DNA of 64,000 nucleotides from Kalaharituber pfeilii (lineage: Eukaryota; Ascomycota; Pezizomycetes; Pezizales; Pezizaceae). A program made the translations under genes and the position numbers. Positions 10,258 through 21,647 of this stretch are shown here, piece after piece. The stretch lies in assembly GCA_015179045.1 (NCBI GenBank), contig WHUZ01000003.1:2108001-2172000 (forward strand). Reading direction: 5' to 3'. The notes beneath the pieces were generated by a model. It did no database searches and had not been told where the DNA came from. It saw only the letters and a list, made by a program, of their open reading frames with translations. Position 1 is the first letter of the stretch, and each line of letters opens with the position of its first letter.

Positions 10258-11405
10258 GAAGAGTAGATGAACGAGTTTCAGAGTGCACAAGAGTACATTT
10301 AATGCTAATTACGTTATTGTAGTCTATCCACTTGCAGCCTATACGAGAACACCGGCCTTGATGTCCGTGATCCTGTGAAAATTACGAAAATCATAATAGT
10401 GGACTGGATACCTCAGAGCAAAGATACAAACTTATACGGTAGAGCCTCACATTTCTGTAAGCAAGCAGAAAAAACCCACGAATGAGACGATCTTCAAGCT
10501 CATGAACCTGTAACCAATCATGTCGCAATGATCGACAGACTACCAAATAGTGACTCACGAATATGCACTACTCCGCGAATTGTTCCCAGATCTAGTACTT
10601 TATTTAGTGATAAGCTGCAAAAAATTGCACTCTGACTAGGATTATATGGAGGTTAGAGGCTGCAGGGCTTTACTCTCTGCAAAATGCCTGGGAAACGAGG
10701 CTAGCCTACCTGGTGAATTGCAAGTATGTTTAAGGAATCTTTTCAGGGCAATTTAGCCGGCGCTGCATAGTGCTTCGAGAGGATAGGTTGGGCGATAATG
10801 AAATCATCTTTACCAGAGTCAGATACAGCTCTGAATCATCTGAGCAAGCAGCAGCGTGAATTCTATTAGATGAGAATGGAAACGATAGTGTAGGTACTCG
10901 AAACTTGGGATGTGACACCAAATCATCTGCCAGGAGAGATGAAAGGATCTTCGATTTTCCCAATAGGGGATCAACGTGTCAACATGAGGGCCTCTAAGCA
11001 GTAGCAGTAGGTTATCCATATTCGCATAGCAACGAAGATCATGCCAAATGGCAGAAATCGCACCTTCGCAGCAGAAAATCTGGCAACAATCACAGTACTC
11101 CACATGTTGCACGTTCTAATAATTCAACCTATATTTTTCAGTCTTCTGATACTACTCCACTATAGAGTGCTCAGTATAGAATGCCACATGGCTCTCTTTT
11201 ACAGTTTTTTGCTATGATGATATATTGAAACCACTCCACCACTTTACGATTTTTCTGAGATGCAAGCAATTCTTGTAAAACTCACGTGCAGCACATCAAG
11301 CTATTGTGCACTGAGCTGAGTTTGTATAAATTTTCAAATCTGGGTACTTAGAAAAGGGATATATGAATAGGAACAAGTAGGTATGAGCTTATAAGATTAA
11401 GACTA
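10258..11405. other. No gene recognised
   Basis: About 1.1 kb of mixed-composition DNA. The only open frames are short, overlap on one strand and match no family. No repeat of the families described here is seen. Confidence 0.5.
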
Positions 11406-11407
11406 TA

Positions 11408-11470
11408 CCTAATCGCCATGGCCCCTAGAGGCACGCGATCAATCATATATAAGAAAAAACAAAAACACAC
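11408..11470 (+). mobile_element. F1 micro-retroposon, decayed
   Basis: The hairpin atcgcc...gcgat is recognisable ('atcgccatggcccctagagg'), with an interrupted A-rich tail. The target duplication is no longer clear. Confidence 0.55.
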
Positions 11471-11535
11471 TATCCCTCGTAAATAGGATCCTGAGTAACG
11501 GAGCCTCAATTGCTCTCCAACCCGTATAAGATTAT

Positions 11536-11600
11536 TCTTTTTTTTTTTTTATATATCATTAATCGCATGCCGCCCGATGGGCTATGGCGATAAACTGACC
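11536..11600 (-). mobile_element. F1 micro-retroposon
   Basis: T run, then the reverse complement of atcgcc...gcgatt. Target duplication gtataagattat / gtgtaagattat (11524-11535 and 11601-11612), one mismatch. Outer pair A-T type. Confidence 0.75.
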
Positions 11601-11854
11601 GTGTAAGATTATCTTATTTGCGAAGTTTCAAAGCAACTCAAAATGCACCAGCAGTAAGAACTTCCAATAACAGCCACTGAAGCTGCAGAAGCGCATGCAT
11701 CTTGTGAAGGTTTACTTCATTCCCACTTTTTCACGATCTTACATTTACTTTTATTACTGCCACATCCAATCTACCAATGAGAAGCTGACATGTTTCTCCC
11801 AAATTAATCACGAATTTAGAAGTATCTAAGTAGTACAGCTACAATTTTTAACTC

Positions 11855-12030
11855 TGTTAGAGATCTACAGTAATGTCGGAGTGTCGGAGGTGTCGGATAT
11901 CAGAGAGGTCCGTGATAAAGGGTGGTAAGGGCCCGAGAGCAACCTCATGCTCTATGTATATAGGTGTATTACTTTGGCTACTCTCTCTACGAAGGAATAA
12001 CAATCATCTCTTTCTACCCAATGCTCAACA
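11855..12030 (+). repeat. 176-bp solo LTR, copy 1
   Basis: Starts TGTTAGAGATC, ends GCTCAACA, with a TATATA-like segment. Perfect 5-bp target duplication aactc (11850-11854 and 12031-12035). Same family as 36220-36407 and 41704-41879. No internal region of this family is present in the window. Confidence 0.88.
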
Positions 12031-13676
12031 AACTCTGACGTGGCCGTTAACTATACGCAGTTTCCATCACACTGCTTCCGGCAATCTATGAAATCTCGCA
12101 ACAATACAAGCTGAGCCTTGCACCCACTAATATCACTCCACTATCTACAGGCATAAGGGAGGAAGAGGATGAGAGCGCGGGGACTCGCATCCGCGGAAAA
12201 GTGACAGAAGAGGGGGAGGGCTGCCAGTCGCGAGGGGTTTCACTCTTGATAGGCCAGAGATCCCTTTCACCCGGCCTCAAAAAATAAATTCGGGAGCTAG
12301 CAGAGGGGAGTAAAAGAAGTGGATGCCTGGGATGCAGATTCAGGGATAAAAAATAGTCATTGGTGGAAAGGAGCCTGGGATGTAGAATACGTGCAGCAAT
12401 ATAGCGTGGATAGAAAGGGAGAGCATACACAATCGATCTAGAAGATTGGATGACAATCAATGATATGGATCGCATTGGCACTGGACTTCGAAGGGAGCTG
12501 TTTCTGGTGTCAGACTCTTAGCCTGTCAACAGGCTGTAGGGAGCAGTGATTCGAGATGCAGCACCATGGGAGGTGCTAGAAGAAAACGAAGAGGCTTCTT
12601 ACACTTAGACAGCGCACAGGGTAGGTGAAGGTCCCTGCCGCTTGTAGCTTCTTTGCGGGGTTATGTGAACCCCCCCCAAAAAATATGGGTAAAAGGATAT
12701 ATTATAATGAAGTCTGAAAATGATGCTTTGATACCAGCTACCAGACAGCTCGTAACTGGGTAGATAGGTAGCACTAGGTAGCACTGGGGGTGTCGGGGGC
12801 AACGGTTTGAGGCATGAGGATGGGAGATTGCTCAAGTGGATAGGCCAAAATACAGACGGTGTAGAGAAGAGGGAAGACAACAGTACTCAAGTCCCTGTAG
12901 TGGAACGTGCACCACTATGAAACATAGAACGGGAGGATTCATATACATGAGTGCATTGTAACCACATTCTTTGCCCCCTCCACTGATTCCATAGTACTGT
13001 ACACACTAGACAGCATTTGAAAGTCCCGGTATAAGACCTTGATCAAGTTAAGTACAGGTAGAAAAATTCTCGATTCATATTTATTTACGCCGGTTTTCTC
13101 GAGGAAGCATAAATTACAGACTTCTTGAGCTCTTGCCGCGCCAGTAGCCACTGAAATGTTTTCTAGAGCAGGCGAGCAGCTCCACCTTCATGAGGTTGAA
13201 GACAGGAAAAGGGCTGACGAAAGCGAGGATTGGCAGGGGGGAGAGGGCTGACTACGAATGCGGGGAGGTAGAAACAGCGGATCATCAGGGCTTCAGATGT
13301 GAACAGCTGGCCATGGGGAGGTGCGATTGGGGACTCATGTAGATAGACCTGACTTTCCATCATATGCTTGCCTCCGAGCATCGAGGGTTTCCACCCATGG
13401 GCCCTGCCAAAACGATAAGCAGGGTTACGTGATATTGAAGGGGAAAAAAAAGCAATAGTACTCAGAATAAGTGTACAGCAAGACACAGGCAATGATTTAT
13501 ATGCTAGGGTCAAATTAAGATAAAGGCTACCATCTCCGCATAGCTCCTTACCTTCCCTAAGAGCGGTATTTTCAAATTATCCATACATAGCCATTTTTTT
13601 GCCTGCTTGTTATCTTCTACTACTACAGTATCATTTCACCTGAGATGACTTCCGTCTCCGACAAAAACGACCTTAG
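12031..13676. other. No gene recognised; two decayed F2 tails
   Basis: No protein family recognised on either strand. 12631-12680 resembles a LINE2 3' end (gtccctgccgcttgtag, then gcggggttatgtgaac). 13401-13455 holds an F2 variant whose stem is CCCTGC/GCAGGG, followed by ttacgtgat and an A-rich stretch. Confidence 0.45.
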
Positions 13677-14314
13677 TGTTACAGGCATAATCGTTCTCAT
13701 GCTATAACACCGTCTTGTTTAAGTGTCGTCAAAAGGTACTACCAACTATAAAGCCTACCAGTCGGAAGTTTAGCTAACCCGATACTAGTCAGGTCTGTGG
13801 TAGTGGAACTTCTTCGGTTAAGAAGTAAGTAACTACTAAGATTAGCAATCTTGGTTACTAACTCTTCCGGCAGCTCCTGTTGTACTATTCGTTGTACGAT
13901 AACCTTTTCTTATTTTCTTATATCATCGATCTTTGCATAGGGATCGGAGTTATGATGGTATTTTTAGATAGAGGCTTGCATTAGAGGTTTCAAGTTCTCG
14001 TATTTGTTGTTCTAGAATTTATTGTAAGGGTTGGTCAAAAAGAAAGGCTGTCACTTGGCTTTTTTCAGGGTCTGGCTTGATCCCCAGAATCCGTTCAAGC
14101 TGAATTTGTTAACAGCTTTGAAGAACTACATTTTGTATAAATAGAAGCCTGACCCACCGGAGTTAGAAGGGCAAGGACCCGGAACTCAACCCTAACAAAT
14201 ATAAAGCTTTCTTACTATCTTAACTACTTTATTTTCCGTGACTTATATTTAATTATATTTCACGTTGCACTTAGTTATTTAGTAAACGGCTTACCCCCAA
14301 CGTACCCCGTAACA
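13677..14314 (+). repeat. gypsy 5' LTR
   Basis: 638 bp, TGTTACAGG...CCCGTAACA. It holds a TATA box (TATAAATAG, 14136-14144). Differs from the 3' LTR only at 'ttactatctt' against 'ttactacctt'. Confidence 0.95.
14136..14144 (+). promoter_or_regulatory. LTR TATA box
   Basis: TATAAATAG, 58 bp upstream of the sequence AACAAATATA (14194-14203). The latter is complementary to the primer-binding site and is a likely transcript start. Confidence 0.6.
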
Positions 14315-14315
14315 C

Positions 14316-14325
14316 TATATTTGTT
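14316..14325 (+). promoter_or_regulatory. Putative self-priming primer-binding site
   Basis: One base after the LTR, TATATTTGTT is the exact reverse complement of AACAAATATA inside the LTR (14194-14203). This is the arrangement of Tf1/sushi-type self-primed elements, in which the mRNA 5' end folds back as primer. No tRNA 3'-end complement is apparent here. Confidence 0.55.
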
Positions 14326-14362
14326 GGGTCTCGTTTCGCCACAACCTCACAAATAACCAACA

Positions 14363-16474
14363 ATGGCGTCCTACAACTTCCCTGTGATTCCCAAGCTATT
14401 GACTGCTGGGAACGAACTAGTCTATTGGAGATCTAAAGATGAAGTGGATTCGGATTCCAGTGCAGAAGCAGCACAATCGGCCCTCACCACCACTCCAAGA
14501 CCAGGACTCCGGCCTCGAACAAAGTCTCAGTCCCAGCAATTGCGCATTGAGGACACTCAAGAACTAAATTGGATTCAGATCCACCAAAGCCGCGTGGATC
14601 AATTGATCCTACAGAGACAAGAGAAGCTCACCCTTCTGATTCCTATCTTAGAGGCAGTGAATCCGGGACATGTCAGCTCACTAATAGCACAATTCTCCTC
14701 ATGGGCGTGGAATTTAGTTTCACAGCTTAAAGAAGATATAGCAGATGAGCTCGAAAAAACCCGAAGCGAGATAAGCCGCCCACTACCGACAGAACTACCG
14801 GTAGCAATGGACGTTGACCGAAAAGAAGAATTAGAAGCCGAATTCCTAAAACAGGAATTCATCAATCTCCAACAGCAGCTCAAGCACGATGCTAACAAGT
14901 ACAAGCAACGTTATGAAGCACAAATCCAAGCCGAAGCCCAAGCTTGGGAAACCAAGCTTCGGGAACAGCTAGGGAAGGAAAAAGCCGATCACGAAGCAAC
15001 AGTCTTAGCCGCCGCCGAGAAGTACCGACTCGAAATGGAGACTGCCAAACTCAAGTGGGAGGCAGATACCACGGAAAAGATACGGAACCTAGAGCAGCAG
15101 TACACCAAGGATGCCAATGCTACTATTATCAAGGCCTTAGACGAGAAAAGAGCCATGGTTGCCGCCTTGGAGTCTCAACTACAGGACGCCAGAATCCTCC
15201 TCGACAAGCAGAAGGCCGAGCAGAAGGATCTAGAAGGAAAAATCCTATCCCAAGAAGACGCTATTAGAGCTGGTCAAGGACAGGTAACAATATTAGAAGC
15301 AGAAATCACCTCTCTCAAGAACCAGAATAAAGAGCTGCAAGACAAAATAACAGCTCTTGAAGTCAAACTTCCGCCCTCCCGACCGCCAACTAGATCACCA
15401 TCTCCGTCACGAACAGTGACCACCGTCCTCTCCATCCGACCAGCACCATCTCCTCCTCCAAGAAAGAAAGCCAGGCACGAAACCAGACGATGGGATTCAC
15501 CTGAACCCGAACCCACTGGCCAGTACATCCCATTCGCCCGCCTCCCGACTCTAAGAACTTGGGATGGCAACCTGGACGGACTACAAGTATGGAAGTCCGA
15601 AGTAATGGACTTAGTATACCTCCGAGAGCACCGCCGAACCTTTGCTGAAGAAGATACCAAAATTCTGTATGCATCCCGATCTCTAACCAAGGAGGCAGCA
15701 GAATGGCATAGCCAAAACAAACATATGTACATGGGTCCGGGGGCTCGGAGAGATACTACATTGGAAAAATGGATGGACGATTTGGCAGAGGGAATGGGAA
15801 TCCACATGCAAGAGCAGCAAATGCGAGATAAACTCGATACCTACACACAGAAGGGCAAAATCATGGACTATATCAACACCATGAAGAAAATGAACCACCT
15901 AGCCAATTACGACGAAAAAACGTTCAAGGACAAGGTGGTCAAAGGGTTGAAAAGAAACATTGCCCAATTCTTCCTCATGCAGCCAGGAGTACCCAATGAA
16001 TCGCTTGATGACTGGTGCAAACGCGTAATAGCGGTTGGCATGCGGGACGAGCGAACAACGCAAGTTGTGGGTCACAGTGGTGGTAACAAACCTAGTGGCC
16101 ATTCAAAGGGGAAACAATCTTCAGAGAAGAAGAAGGACAGTGTGGAAACTACGACCTCTAAGCCCAGCCCATACCTCCCCGGCTCCTCCAAGGAACTCAG
16201 CGCCAAATGGAAGGCCGATGGGAAATGCTCTCGCTGTGGAAGAAAAGGCCACACTTTCAGCAAATGCGTGGCTACGGAAATCGTGAAGGAGTGGAAGACG
16301 ACCCAGCCAACTAATCAGTCGGGTAATAAGAGGAAGAGAGATGACGACAAGAAGGAGGACAAAAAGGAGGTAAGGAAAATTAAACAAGAAAACAAAGGAG
16401 ACTCGGCTGGGATACAGGCTCGCAGCCTAGCGTCACGCATCACCACTCTCGATGAATCCGAGTCGGAAAACTAG
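14363..16474 (+). CDS. gypsy Gag
   Basis: 703 residues from ATG at 14363, 48 bp past the LTR. A long coiled-coil region spans about residues 110-330 (heptad-rich, Glu/Lys/Gln). A Pro/Ser segment follows, then a retrotransposon-gag core ([20 protein letters not shown], then [13 protein letters not shown]) and a CCHC knuckle [14 protein letters not shown] near residue 620. It ends in a Lys/Glu-rich tail and stop TAG at 16474. The reading frame is intact. Gag should form particles and bind genomic RNA. The pol frame opens about 20 bp before this stop, in -1 phase. Confidence 0.95.
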   Translation: MASYNFPVIPKLLTAGNELVYWRSKDEVDSDSSAEAAQSALTTTPRPGLRPRTKSQSQQLRIEDTQELNWIQIHQSRVDQLILQRQEKLTLLIPILEAVNPGHVSSLIAQFSSWAWNLVSQLKEDIADELEKTRSEISRPLPTELPVAMDVDRKEELEAEFLKQEFINLQQQLKHDANKYKQRYEAQIQAEAQAWETKLREQLGKEKADHEATVLAAAEKYRLEMETAKLKWEADTTEKIRNLEQQYTKDANATIIKALDEKRAMVAALESQLQDARILLDKQKAEQKDLEGKILSQEDAIRAGQGQVTILEAEITSLKNQNKELQDKITALEVKLPPSRPPTRSPSPSRTVTTVLSIRPAPSPPPRKKARHETRRWDSPEPEPTGQYIPFARLPTLRTWDGNLDGLQVWKSEVMDLVYLREHRRTFAEEDTKILYASRSLTKEAAEWHSQNKHMYMGPGARRDTTLEKWMDDLAEGMGIHMQEQQMRDKLDTYTQKGKIMDYINTMKKMNHLANYDEKTFKDKVVKGLKRNIAQFFLMQPGVPNESLDDWCKRVIAVGMRDERTTQVVGHSGGNKPSGHSKGKQSSEKKKDSVETTTSKPSPYLPGSSKELSAKWKADGKCSRCGRKGHTFSKCVATEIVKEWKTTQPTNQSGNKRKRDDDKKEDKKEVRKIKQENKGDSAGIQARSLASRITTLDESESEN

Positions 16475-16497
16475 AAAGGCAGATCTTAGCCAACGAA

Positions 16498-17454
16498 GTG
16501 TCTGCCCCTCCTCCTCCTCCAGTTGGCCTCACTCCTCCTCCAATCCTCGAAGGACCTCCAGCAAAGAAATCAATCATTCGCAAAGCCGAGCTAAAATGGA
16601 AGGAAAACGGTATCTCAAAATCAGTAATGATTAGAGTATGTATCGACCCAGGAGCAGAAACGTCAATGCTCTCCAACAAAGTACCAATCCCACGCATCAA
16701 AAGAAAATTCCCCATCAAGTTCAGAGGAGCCGGAGGTGTGCCCTTACCAAACACTGGGACAGAGTATACCCCAAAGCTCCAAATGACCCTTATCGACGAT
16801 ACCGGTAAAGTTCATAAAGAACTCATCGACTTCGACATGGGTGATGGAGGAAAGGACTATGATGCACTCTTGTCAATGACGTGGATGGCTAGTCACCAGC
16901 CATACATTGATTGGGACTTGGACTATGTTGAACTAAATCACGCCAAATGCTCGGAACACATCAAGGCTAGGCGCTTTGAACTTTGTGAAGCGGAGGAACT
17001 TTACACGACTGAAGAATGGCAAGCAGGGCAAGTGTTTTTTGGTGGATATATGCGTATCGTGGGACGAAAAACACCCCAAGTGCGCATCTACCAAACGGAA
17101 GCTGGCAAGCAGGTGACCTTTGACCTAGCAGCATGGAAGAAGAAATTCCCGAAGGTTTTCGACCCCGAGACCGCAGCAAAACTACCCCCGCACCGATCAT
17201 ACGACCATCGCATACCTCTACAAGAAGGACAACAACCTCCATGGGGACCTATTTACCGATTAAGTGAGAAGGAATTGGAAATCCTTAAAGAATATATCGA
17301 ACAGATGTTAAAAGAAGGAAAGATCCGACCCTCACAATCCCCGGCAGGTGCACCTATCCTGTTCGTCCCAAAAAAGAATGGCAAACTACGCATGTGTGTC
17401 GATTATAGAGGCCTTAACCGAATCACTATCAAGAACCGCTACCCCTCCCACTAA
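16498..17454 (+). CDS. gypsy Pol, protease and start of RT
   Basis: First part of Pol, in -1 phase relative to gag; the frame is open from about 16455 without a required ATG. It holds a retropepsin with [15 protein letters not shown], then a linker with the conserved [20 protein letters not shown] entry to [22 protein letters not shown] and [18 protein letters not shown]. It stops right after NRYP because one C is missing in the run at 17441-17450; adding one base restores continuity with the downstream frame. This is either a real inactivating deletion or a homopolymer error in the assembly. Confidence 0.9.
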   Translation: MSAPPPPPVGLTPPPILEGPPAKKSIIRKAELKWKENGISKSVMIRVCIDPGAETSMLSNKVPIPRIKRKFPIKFRGAGGVPLPNTGTEYTPKLQMTLIDDTGKVHKELIDFDMGDGGKDYDALLSMTWMASHQPYIDWDLDYVELNHAKCSEHIKARRFELCEAEELYTTEEWQAGQVFFGGYMRIVGRKTPQVRIYQTEAGKQVTFDLAAWKKKFPKVFDPETAAKLPPHRSYDHRIPLQEGQQPPWGPIYRLSEKELEILKEYIEQMLKEGKIRPSQSPAGAPILFVPKKNGKLRMCVDYRGLNRITIKNRYPSH

Positions 17455-20132
17455 TGGCAGAACTCCGAGACCGACTCCGCAAGGGCAAATACTTCACCGC
17501 CCTTGACTTAAAGAACGGATACAACTTGGTACGAATTGCCAAAGGGGATGAGTGGAAGACAGCCTTTAGGACTCGGTACGGCCACTACGAATACACAGTT
17601 ATGCCATTCGGACTCTGCAATGCACCAGCAACCTTCCAGGAGTTCATGAATGAAATCTTCAAAGACATGATCGATCAGGGTTTACTGGCATACATCGACG
17701 ACCTACTAATATATGCCGAAACCCTAGAAGAACATAATACAATCCTGGAAGAGGTGTTGCGCAGGCTACAGGAAAATGGTTTGGCTATACAAGAGGAAAA
17801 ATGCGAGTGGTGCGTGGAGGAAGTTGAATTTTTGGGTTATCACATCTCGGGGAAAGGAATCTCGATGTCCACCGATAAAATCCAGGCTATCCTTGATTGG
17901 AAGACCCCTGGTACTAATGAACACTCCAACTTGAAGACAGATATACAATCCTTCCTAGGATTTGCTAACTTCTACCGACGCTTCATTAAGGACTACAGTA
18001 AGATATGCTTACCTCTAACTCGACTACTCAATAAAGAGGCAAAGCTAGTCTGGGGACCTCCGCAAGAGGAAGCTTTCCAACAACTTAAGGAAGCTTTCAC
18101 GACTGCTCCGATTCTAGCACACTATCACCCAGAACACGAAATCATTCTGGAAACGGATGCAAGCGACTTCGCACTTGGAGGGATCCTAAGTCAGAAGCAA
18201 GAAGACGGCAAACTACACCCAGTTGCGTTCCATTCCCGGAAGTTCACCCCAGCCGAAATTAACTATGACATCTTCGACAAGGAGATGCTGGCTGTGGTGG
18301 AATGTATGACAGATACCTGGAGAGAATACTGTGAAGGTGCTAAGCACAGCATCAAAGTCTATACCGACCACGACAATCTCCGGATCTTCAACACCATTAA
18401 GAAGCTATCTCGCCGTCAAGCACGATGGGCAGAAAAACTTGCCCCATTCGACTATACAATCATCTACCGAAAAGGAAAAGCGAATGCCAAGGCAGATGCT
18501 TTATCCAGACGTGGTGACCACGCCCTTAAGAAGGGGAGTGGACAGCGAGATCAGCAAGAAACTAAGTTCTGGGAAGAAGGAACGTGGCAGGAAGAGGAAG
18601 AAATTTTGACTGCAAGAACAATAAAAGCTCTGAAAGTGGTAGCATTAACTGACGAATGGAGGAGCAAGCTAATCGAAGAAGGGAAAAAGGACAAATGGTA
18701 TACTCAACTTAAGGAACGCATCCAGCAGAAGAACGATAACGTCGATAAACGATTCAGTATCCGTGACGAAGTAGTCCTACACAACAACCGGTTTGTGATA
18801 CCAACGGCCCTTAGACAGGAAATACTTCAAGCAAAACATGATCATCCCCTCGCCGGCCACCTCGGAATCGAAAAAACCACAGAACTTATCGGCAGGGACT
18901 TCTATTGGCCTAACGCTCACAACGATATCACGGAATACATCGGCGCATGCTTGGAATGCCAAAGGAACAAGGCACGAAGACACAAGAAATATGGCCTCCT
19001 TCACCCTCATGAGATACCATACCAACCATGGTCCTCTATCAGCATGGACTTCATTACCGAACTCCCTCCTTCAGACGGCTTCACACAAATATGGGTAGTA
19101 GTGGATAGGTTCACTAAGATGGCTCACTTCATCCCTCTAGCAGAACAATCCGCAGAACAATTAGCAACTACCTTCCTTCGAGAAATATGGCGACTCCACG
19201 GCTTACCGAAGTCTATTATATCGGACCGAGACCCGAAGTTTACTTCGAACTTCTGGCAGGAACTCATGAAGAAACTCAAAGTCAACCTAAACATGAGTAC
19301 CACTGCACACCCGGAAACCGATGGACAAACCGAAAGAGTCAACCAAACCCTCGAAGGTTACCTCCGCAACTACGTCACCTACCACCAGGACAATTGGAAC
19401 CAACTCTTACCCCTCGCAGAGTTCGCATACAATAACGCACAACATAGCTCCACCAAGACCTCACCTTTCTTCGCCAACTACGGCTTTCACCCCCTTGTTG
19501 ATACCATCAATGAGGAAGAGGCCCTCAACGTACCCTCGGGAGAACTCACAGGAGAATGGGAACGGATTCGCAAGGAACTGAACAAATCAATCGAACGAGC
19601 AGCTAAGTGGTACGACCAACATCACGCCCAACAGCCAAACTTCAAGGAAGGAGACAAAGTCATGCTTAACGCCAAAAACATTCCGACAAAAAGACCTTCC
19701 AAGAAACTCGACGCTAAGTTGATCGGACCCTTCACTATCGAAAAAGCAATAGGCAAACGTTCCTTCAAGCTTAAGTTACCATACAACTTGAAGATGCACC
19801 CTGTCTTTCACGTTTCACTGCTCGAACCGTTCAAAACATCCGCTCTCAACCCTCTACCCGACCAACCATCCCCACTAATGCAAGAAGGCGAGGAAGAATA
19901 CTTCATAGCCTCCATCACCGACGTACGATACAACGGTACCAAGAAGACACTAGAGTACCTTGTGCAGTGGGAAGGTTATGGGCCCGAGGAGGCAACATGG
20001 GAAAGCCTAGGCGAACTATTAATGGATGATGGATCACCGGTGGATGCACTTAAAGAATTCCGCGAACGATACCCTGATAAAGAAAAACAAGCCGAATCAG
20101 GGCAACGAGGAAGAAAGAGAAAGAGAAGTTAG
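17454..20132 (+). CDS. gypsy Pol, RT, RNase H, integrase, chromodomain
   Basis: 892 residues. RT blocks: FTALDLKNGYNLVRI, MPFGLCNAPATFQ and catalytic AYIDDLLIYA near residue 80. RNase H: LETDASDFALGGILSQ, later FDKEMLAVVE and ADALSR. Integrase: an HHCC zinc domain (HPLAGHLGIEKT...CLECQRNK), core MDFITELPPSDGF, ISDRDPKFTS and HPETDGQTERVNQ, then a GPY/F-like module. The C-terminus is a chromodomain (LEYLVQWEGYGPEEATWESL near residues 835-865), which in this clade guides insertion to marked chromatin. The reading frame is open throughout; the separation from the upstream part is the one-base shift near 17445. Confidence 0.95.
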   Translation: MAELRDRLRKGKYFTALDLKNGYNLVRIAKGDEWKTAFRTRYGHYEYTVMPFGLCNAPATFQEFMNEIFKDMIDQGLLAYIDDLLIYAETLEEHNTILEEVLRRLQENGLAIQEEKCEWCVEEVEFLGYHISGKGISMSTDKIQAILDWKTPGTNEHSNLKTDIQSFLGFANFYRRFIKDYSKICLPLTRLLNKEAKLVWGPPQEEAFQQLKEAFTTAPILAHYHPEHEIILETDASDFALGGILSQKQEDGKLHPVAFHSRKFTPAEINYDIFDKEMLAVVECMTDTWREYCEGAKHSIKVYTDHDNLRIFNTIKKLSRRQARWAEKLAPFDYTIIYRKGKANAKADALSRRGDHALKKGSGQRDQQETKFWEEGTWQEEEEILTARTIKALKVVALTDEWRSKLIEEGKKDKWYTQLKERIQQKNDNVDKRFSIRDEVVLHNNRFVIPTALRQEILQAKHDHPLAGHLGIEKTTELIGRDFYWPNAHNDITEYIGACLECQRNKARRHKKYGLLHPHEIPYQPWSSISMDFITELPPSDGFTQIWVVVDRFTKMAHFIPLAEQSAEQLATTFLREIWRLHGLPKSIISDRDPKFTSNFWQELMKKLKVNLNMSTTAHPETDGQTERVNQTLEGYLRNYVTYHQDNWNQLLPLAEFAYNNAQHSSTKTSPFFANYGFHPLVDTINEEEALNVPSGELTGEWERIRKELNKSIERAAKWYDQHHAQQPNFKEGDKVMLNAKNIPTKRPSKKLDAKLIGPFTIEKAIGKRSFKLKLPYNLKMHPVFHVSLLEPFKTSALNPLPDQPSPLMQEGEEEYFIASITDVRYNGTKKTLEYLVQWEGYGPEEATWESLGELLMDDGSPVDALKEFRERYPDKEKQAESGQRGRKRKRS

Positions 20133-20544
20133 AAATGCAGTCAAGTTACCGACCTAGAGTGCAGATATATCTGTCATAAAGGTACGGCATGGACCTAACC
20201 TACGAACTTAAGTTCGTATAGTGTTAACACTTATCCTAGATACAAGCCAAGGTGTCAAACGGAAAAGTGTTCAAGGGGTCAAGACACTACGAATATAGTA
20301 GTATGTCTTATGATAAATAGGTAAAGCTCTTACCAACTACCTTCAACGTCAAAGACTAAGTAGAGGCACAGCCTATAGTCAGGACATCACGGAATATTAC
20401 CTTGAGTACGATCACGGCAATTAAGTTGCTAAGGTCAAGGTAAGAGATCCACCGACGCTAAGCTGTACGGCTTATATTCTTTTAAGAAATTAAAGAATAA
20501 TAGCTAACAGGCACTCGGGACGTGTGCTCTAAGAAGGGGAGTAC
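20133..20544 (+). promoter_or_regulatory. gypsy 3' untranslated region and polypurine tract
   Basis: About 400 bp without a reading frame. It ends in a polypurine tract AAGAAGGGGA (20531-20540) and GTAC just before the 3' LTR, where plus-strand DNA synthesis is primed. Confidence 0.75.
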
Positions 20545-21182
20545 TGTTACAGGCATAATCGTTCTCATGCTATAACACCGTCTTGTTTAAGTGTCGTCAA
20601 AAGGTACTACCAACTATAAAGCCTACCAGTCGGAAGTTTAGCTAACCCGATACTAGTCAGGTCTGTGGTAGTGGAACTTCTTCGGTTAAGAAGTAAGTAA
20701 CTACTAAGATTAGCAATCTTGGTTACTAACTCTTCCGGCAGCTCCTGTTGTACTATTCGTTGTACGATAACCTTTTCTTATTTTCTTATATCATCGATCT
20801 TTGCATAGGGATCGGAGTTATGATGGTATTTTTAGATAGAGGCTTGCATTAGAGGTTTCAAGTTCTCGTATTTGTTGTTCTAGAATTTATTGTAAGGGTT
20901 GGTCAAAAAGAAAGGCTGTCACTTGGCTTTTTTCAGGGTCTGGCTTGATCCCCAGAATCCGTTCAAGCTGAATTTGTTAACAGCTTTGAAGAACTACATT
21001 TTGTATAAATAGAAGCCTGACCCACCGGAGTTAGAAGGGCAAGGACCCGGAACTCAACCCTAACAAATATAAAGCTTTCTTACTACCTTAACTACTTTAT
21101 TTTCCGTGACTTATATTTAATTATATTTCACGTTGCACTTAGTTATTTAGTAAACGGCTTACCCCCAACGTACCCCGTAACA
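20545..21182 (+). repeat. gypsy 3' LTR
   Basis: 638 bp, near-identical to 13677-14314. The right flank is AT-rich DNA belonging to the integrase-CXC unit. Confidence 0.95.
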
Positions 21183-21581
21183 ATATCTATGACTCATAAC
21201 TCTATCAATTCTAAACGGAATTAAGCGGCTTTTAAAGTAATAACTACTATATTGTAAAAGTCTTCCTATATCACTACCAATATATATATTCTTGGCATCA
21301 AGGCTCTAAGAATATATTAAGGCTTTAAGGATCCTCCTGTTTATTGCTTTTTATTCTTTATCTATTCATTAAGTTAACTCTTTATCTCCTTATACCTCTT
21401 TCTATACCTCTTCTTCTACATTACGATACTCTTATACTTTATTATAAACTCGTATCTTACTATATTATCTCTTTTACTACTTCAATGTCGGATTCTGAAC
21501 CTACATCTGGTTTCTCTTTACAAGCCAAAACGGAATTTGAAAACTGGTTAAGACAACAAAATTCCTCCTATCGTTTTCGTC

Positions 21582-21647
21582 ATCGCCATAGCCCTTAGGG
21601 CGGCATGCGATTAATGAAAGAAAAAAAAAAAAAAAAAAAAAAAAAAA
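21582..21647 (+). mobile_element. F1 micro-retroposon in the integrase exon
   Basis: Element starts exactly at atcgcc; outer hairpin pair is the A-T type (atcgc...gcgat). Perfect 13-bp target duplication tatcgttttcgtc (21569-21581 and 21648-21660). It interrupts the first exon. Confidence 0.92.

Larger units (their letters stand above)
13677..21182 (+). mobile_element. Near-intact chromodomain Ty3/gypsy retrotransposon
   Basis: A 7.5-kb element with two 638-bp LTRs that I find to differ at one base. Inside are a primer-binding site, gag, protease-RT-RNase H-integrase-chromodomain, and a polypurine tract. Two facts argue against a simple insertion of this copy: the flanks (cttag on the left, atatc on the right) are not a target duplication, and pol carries a one-base frameshift near 17445. 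A solo LTR of the same family with a proper duplication lies at 45242-45879. Confidence 0.95.

Noticed and set aside
12086..12481. 131-codon minus-strand frame
   Set aside because: No start context, domain or homologue in the window; composition like random frame.
13350..13460. Possible full F2 retroposon
   Set aside because: The hairpin is a variant and no target duplication could be found, so it is listed only as a decayed tail.
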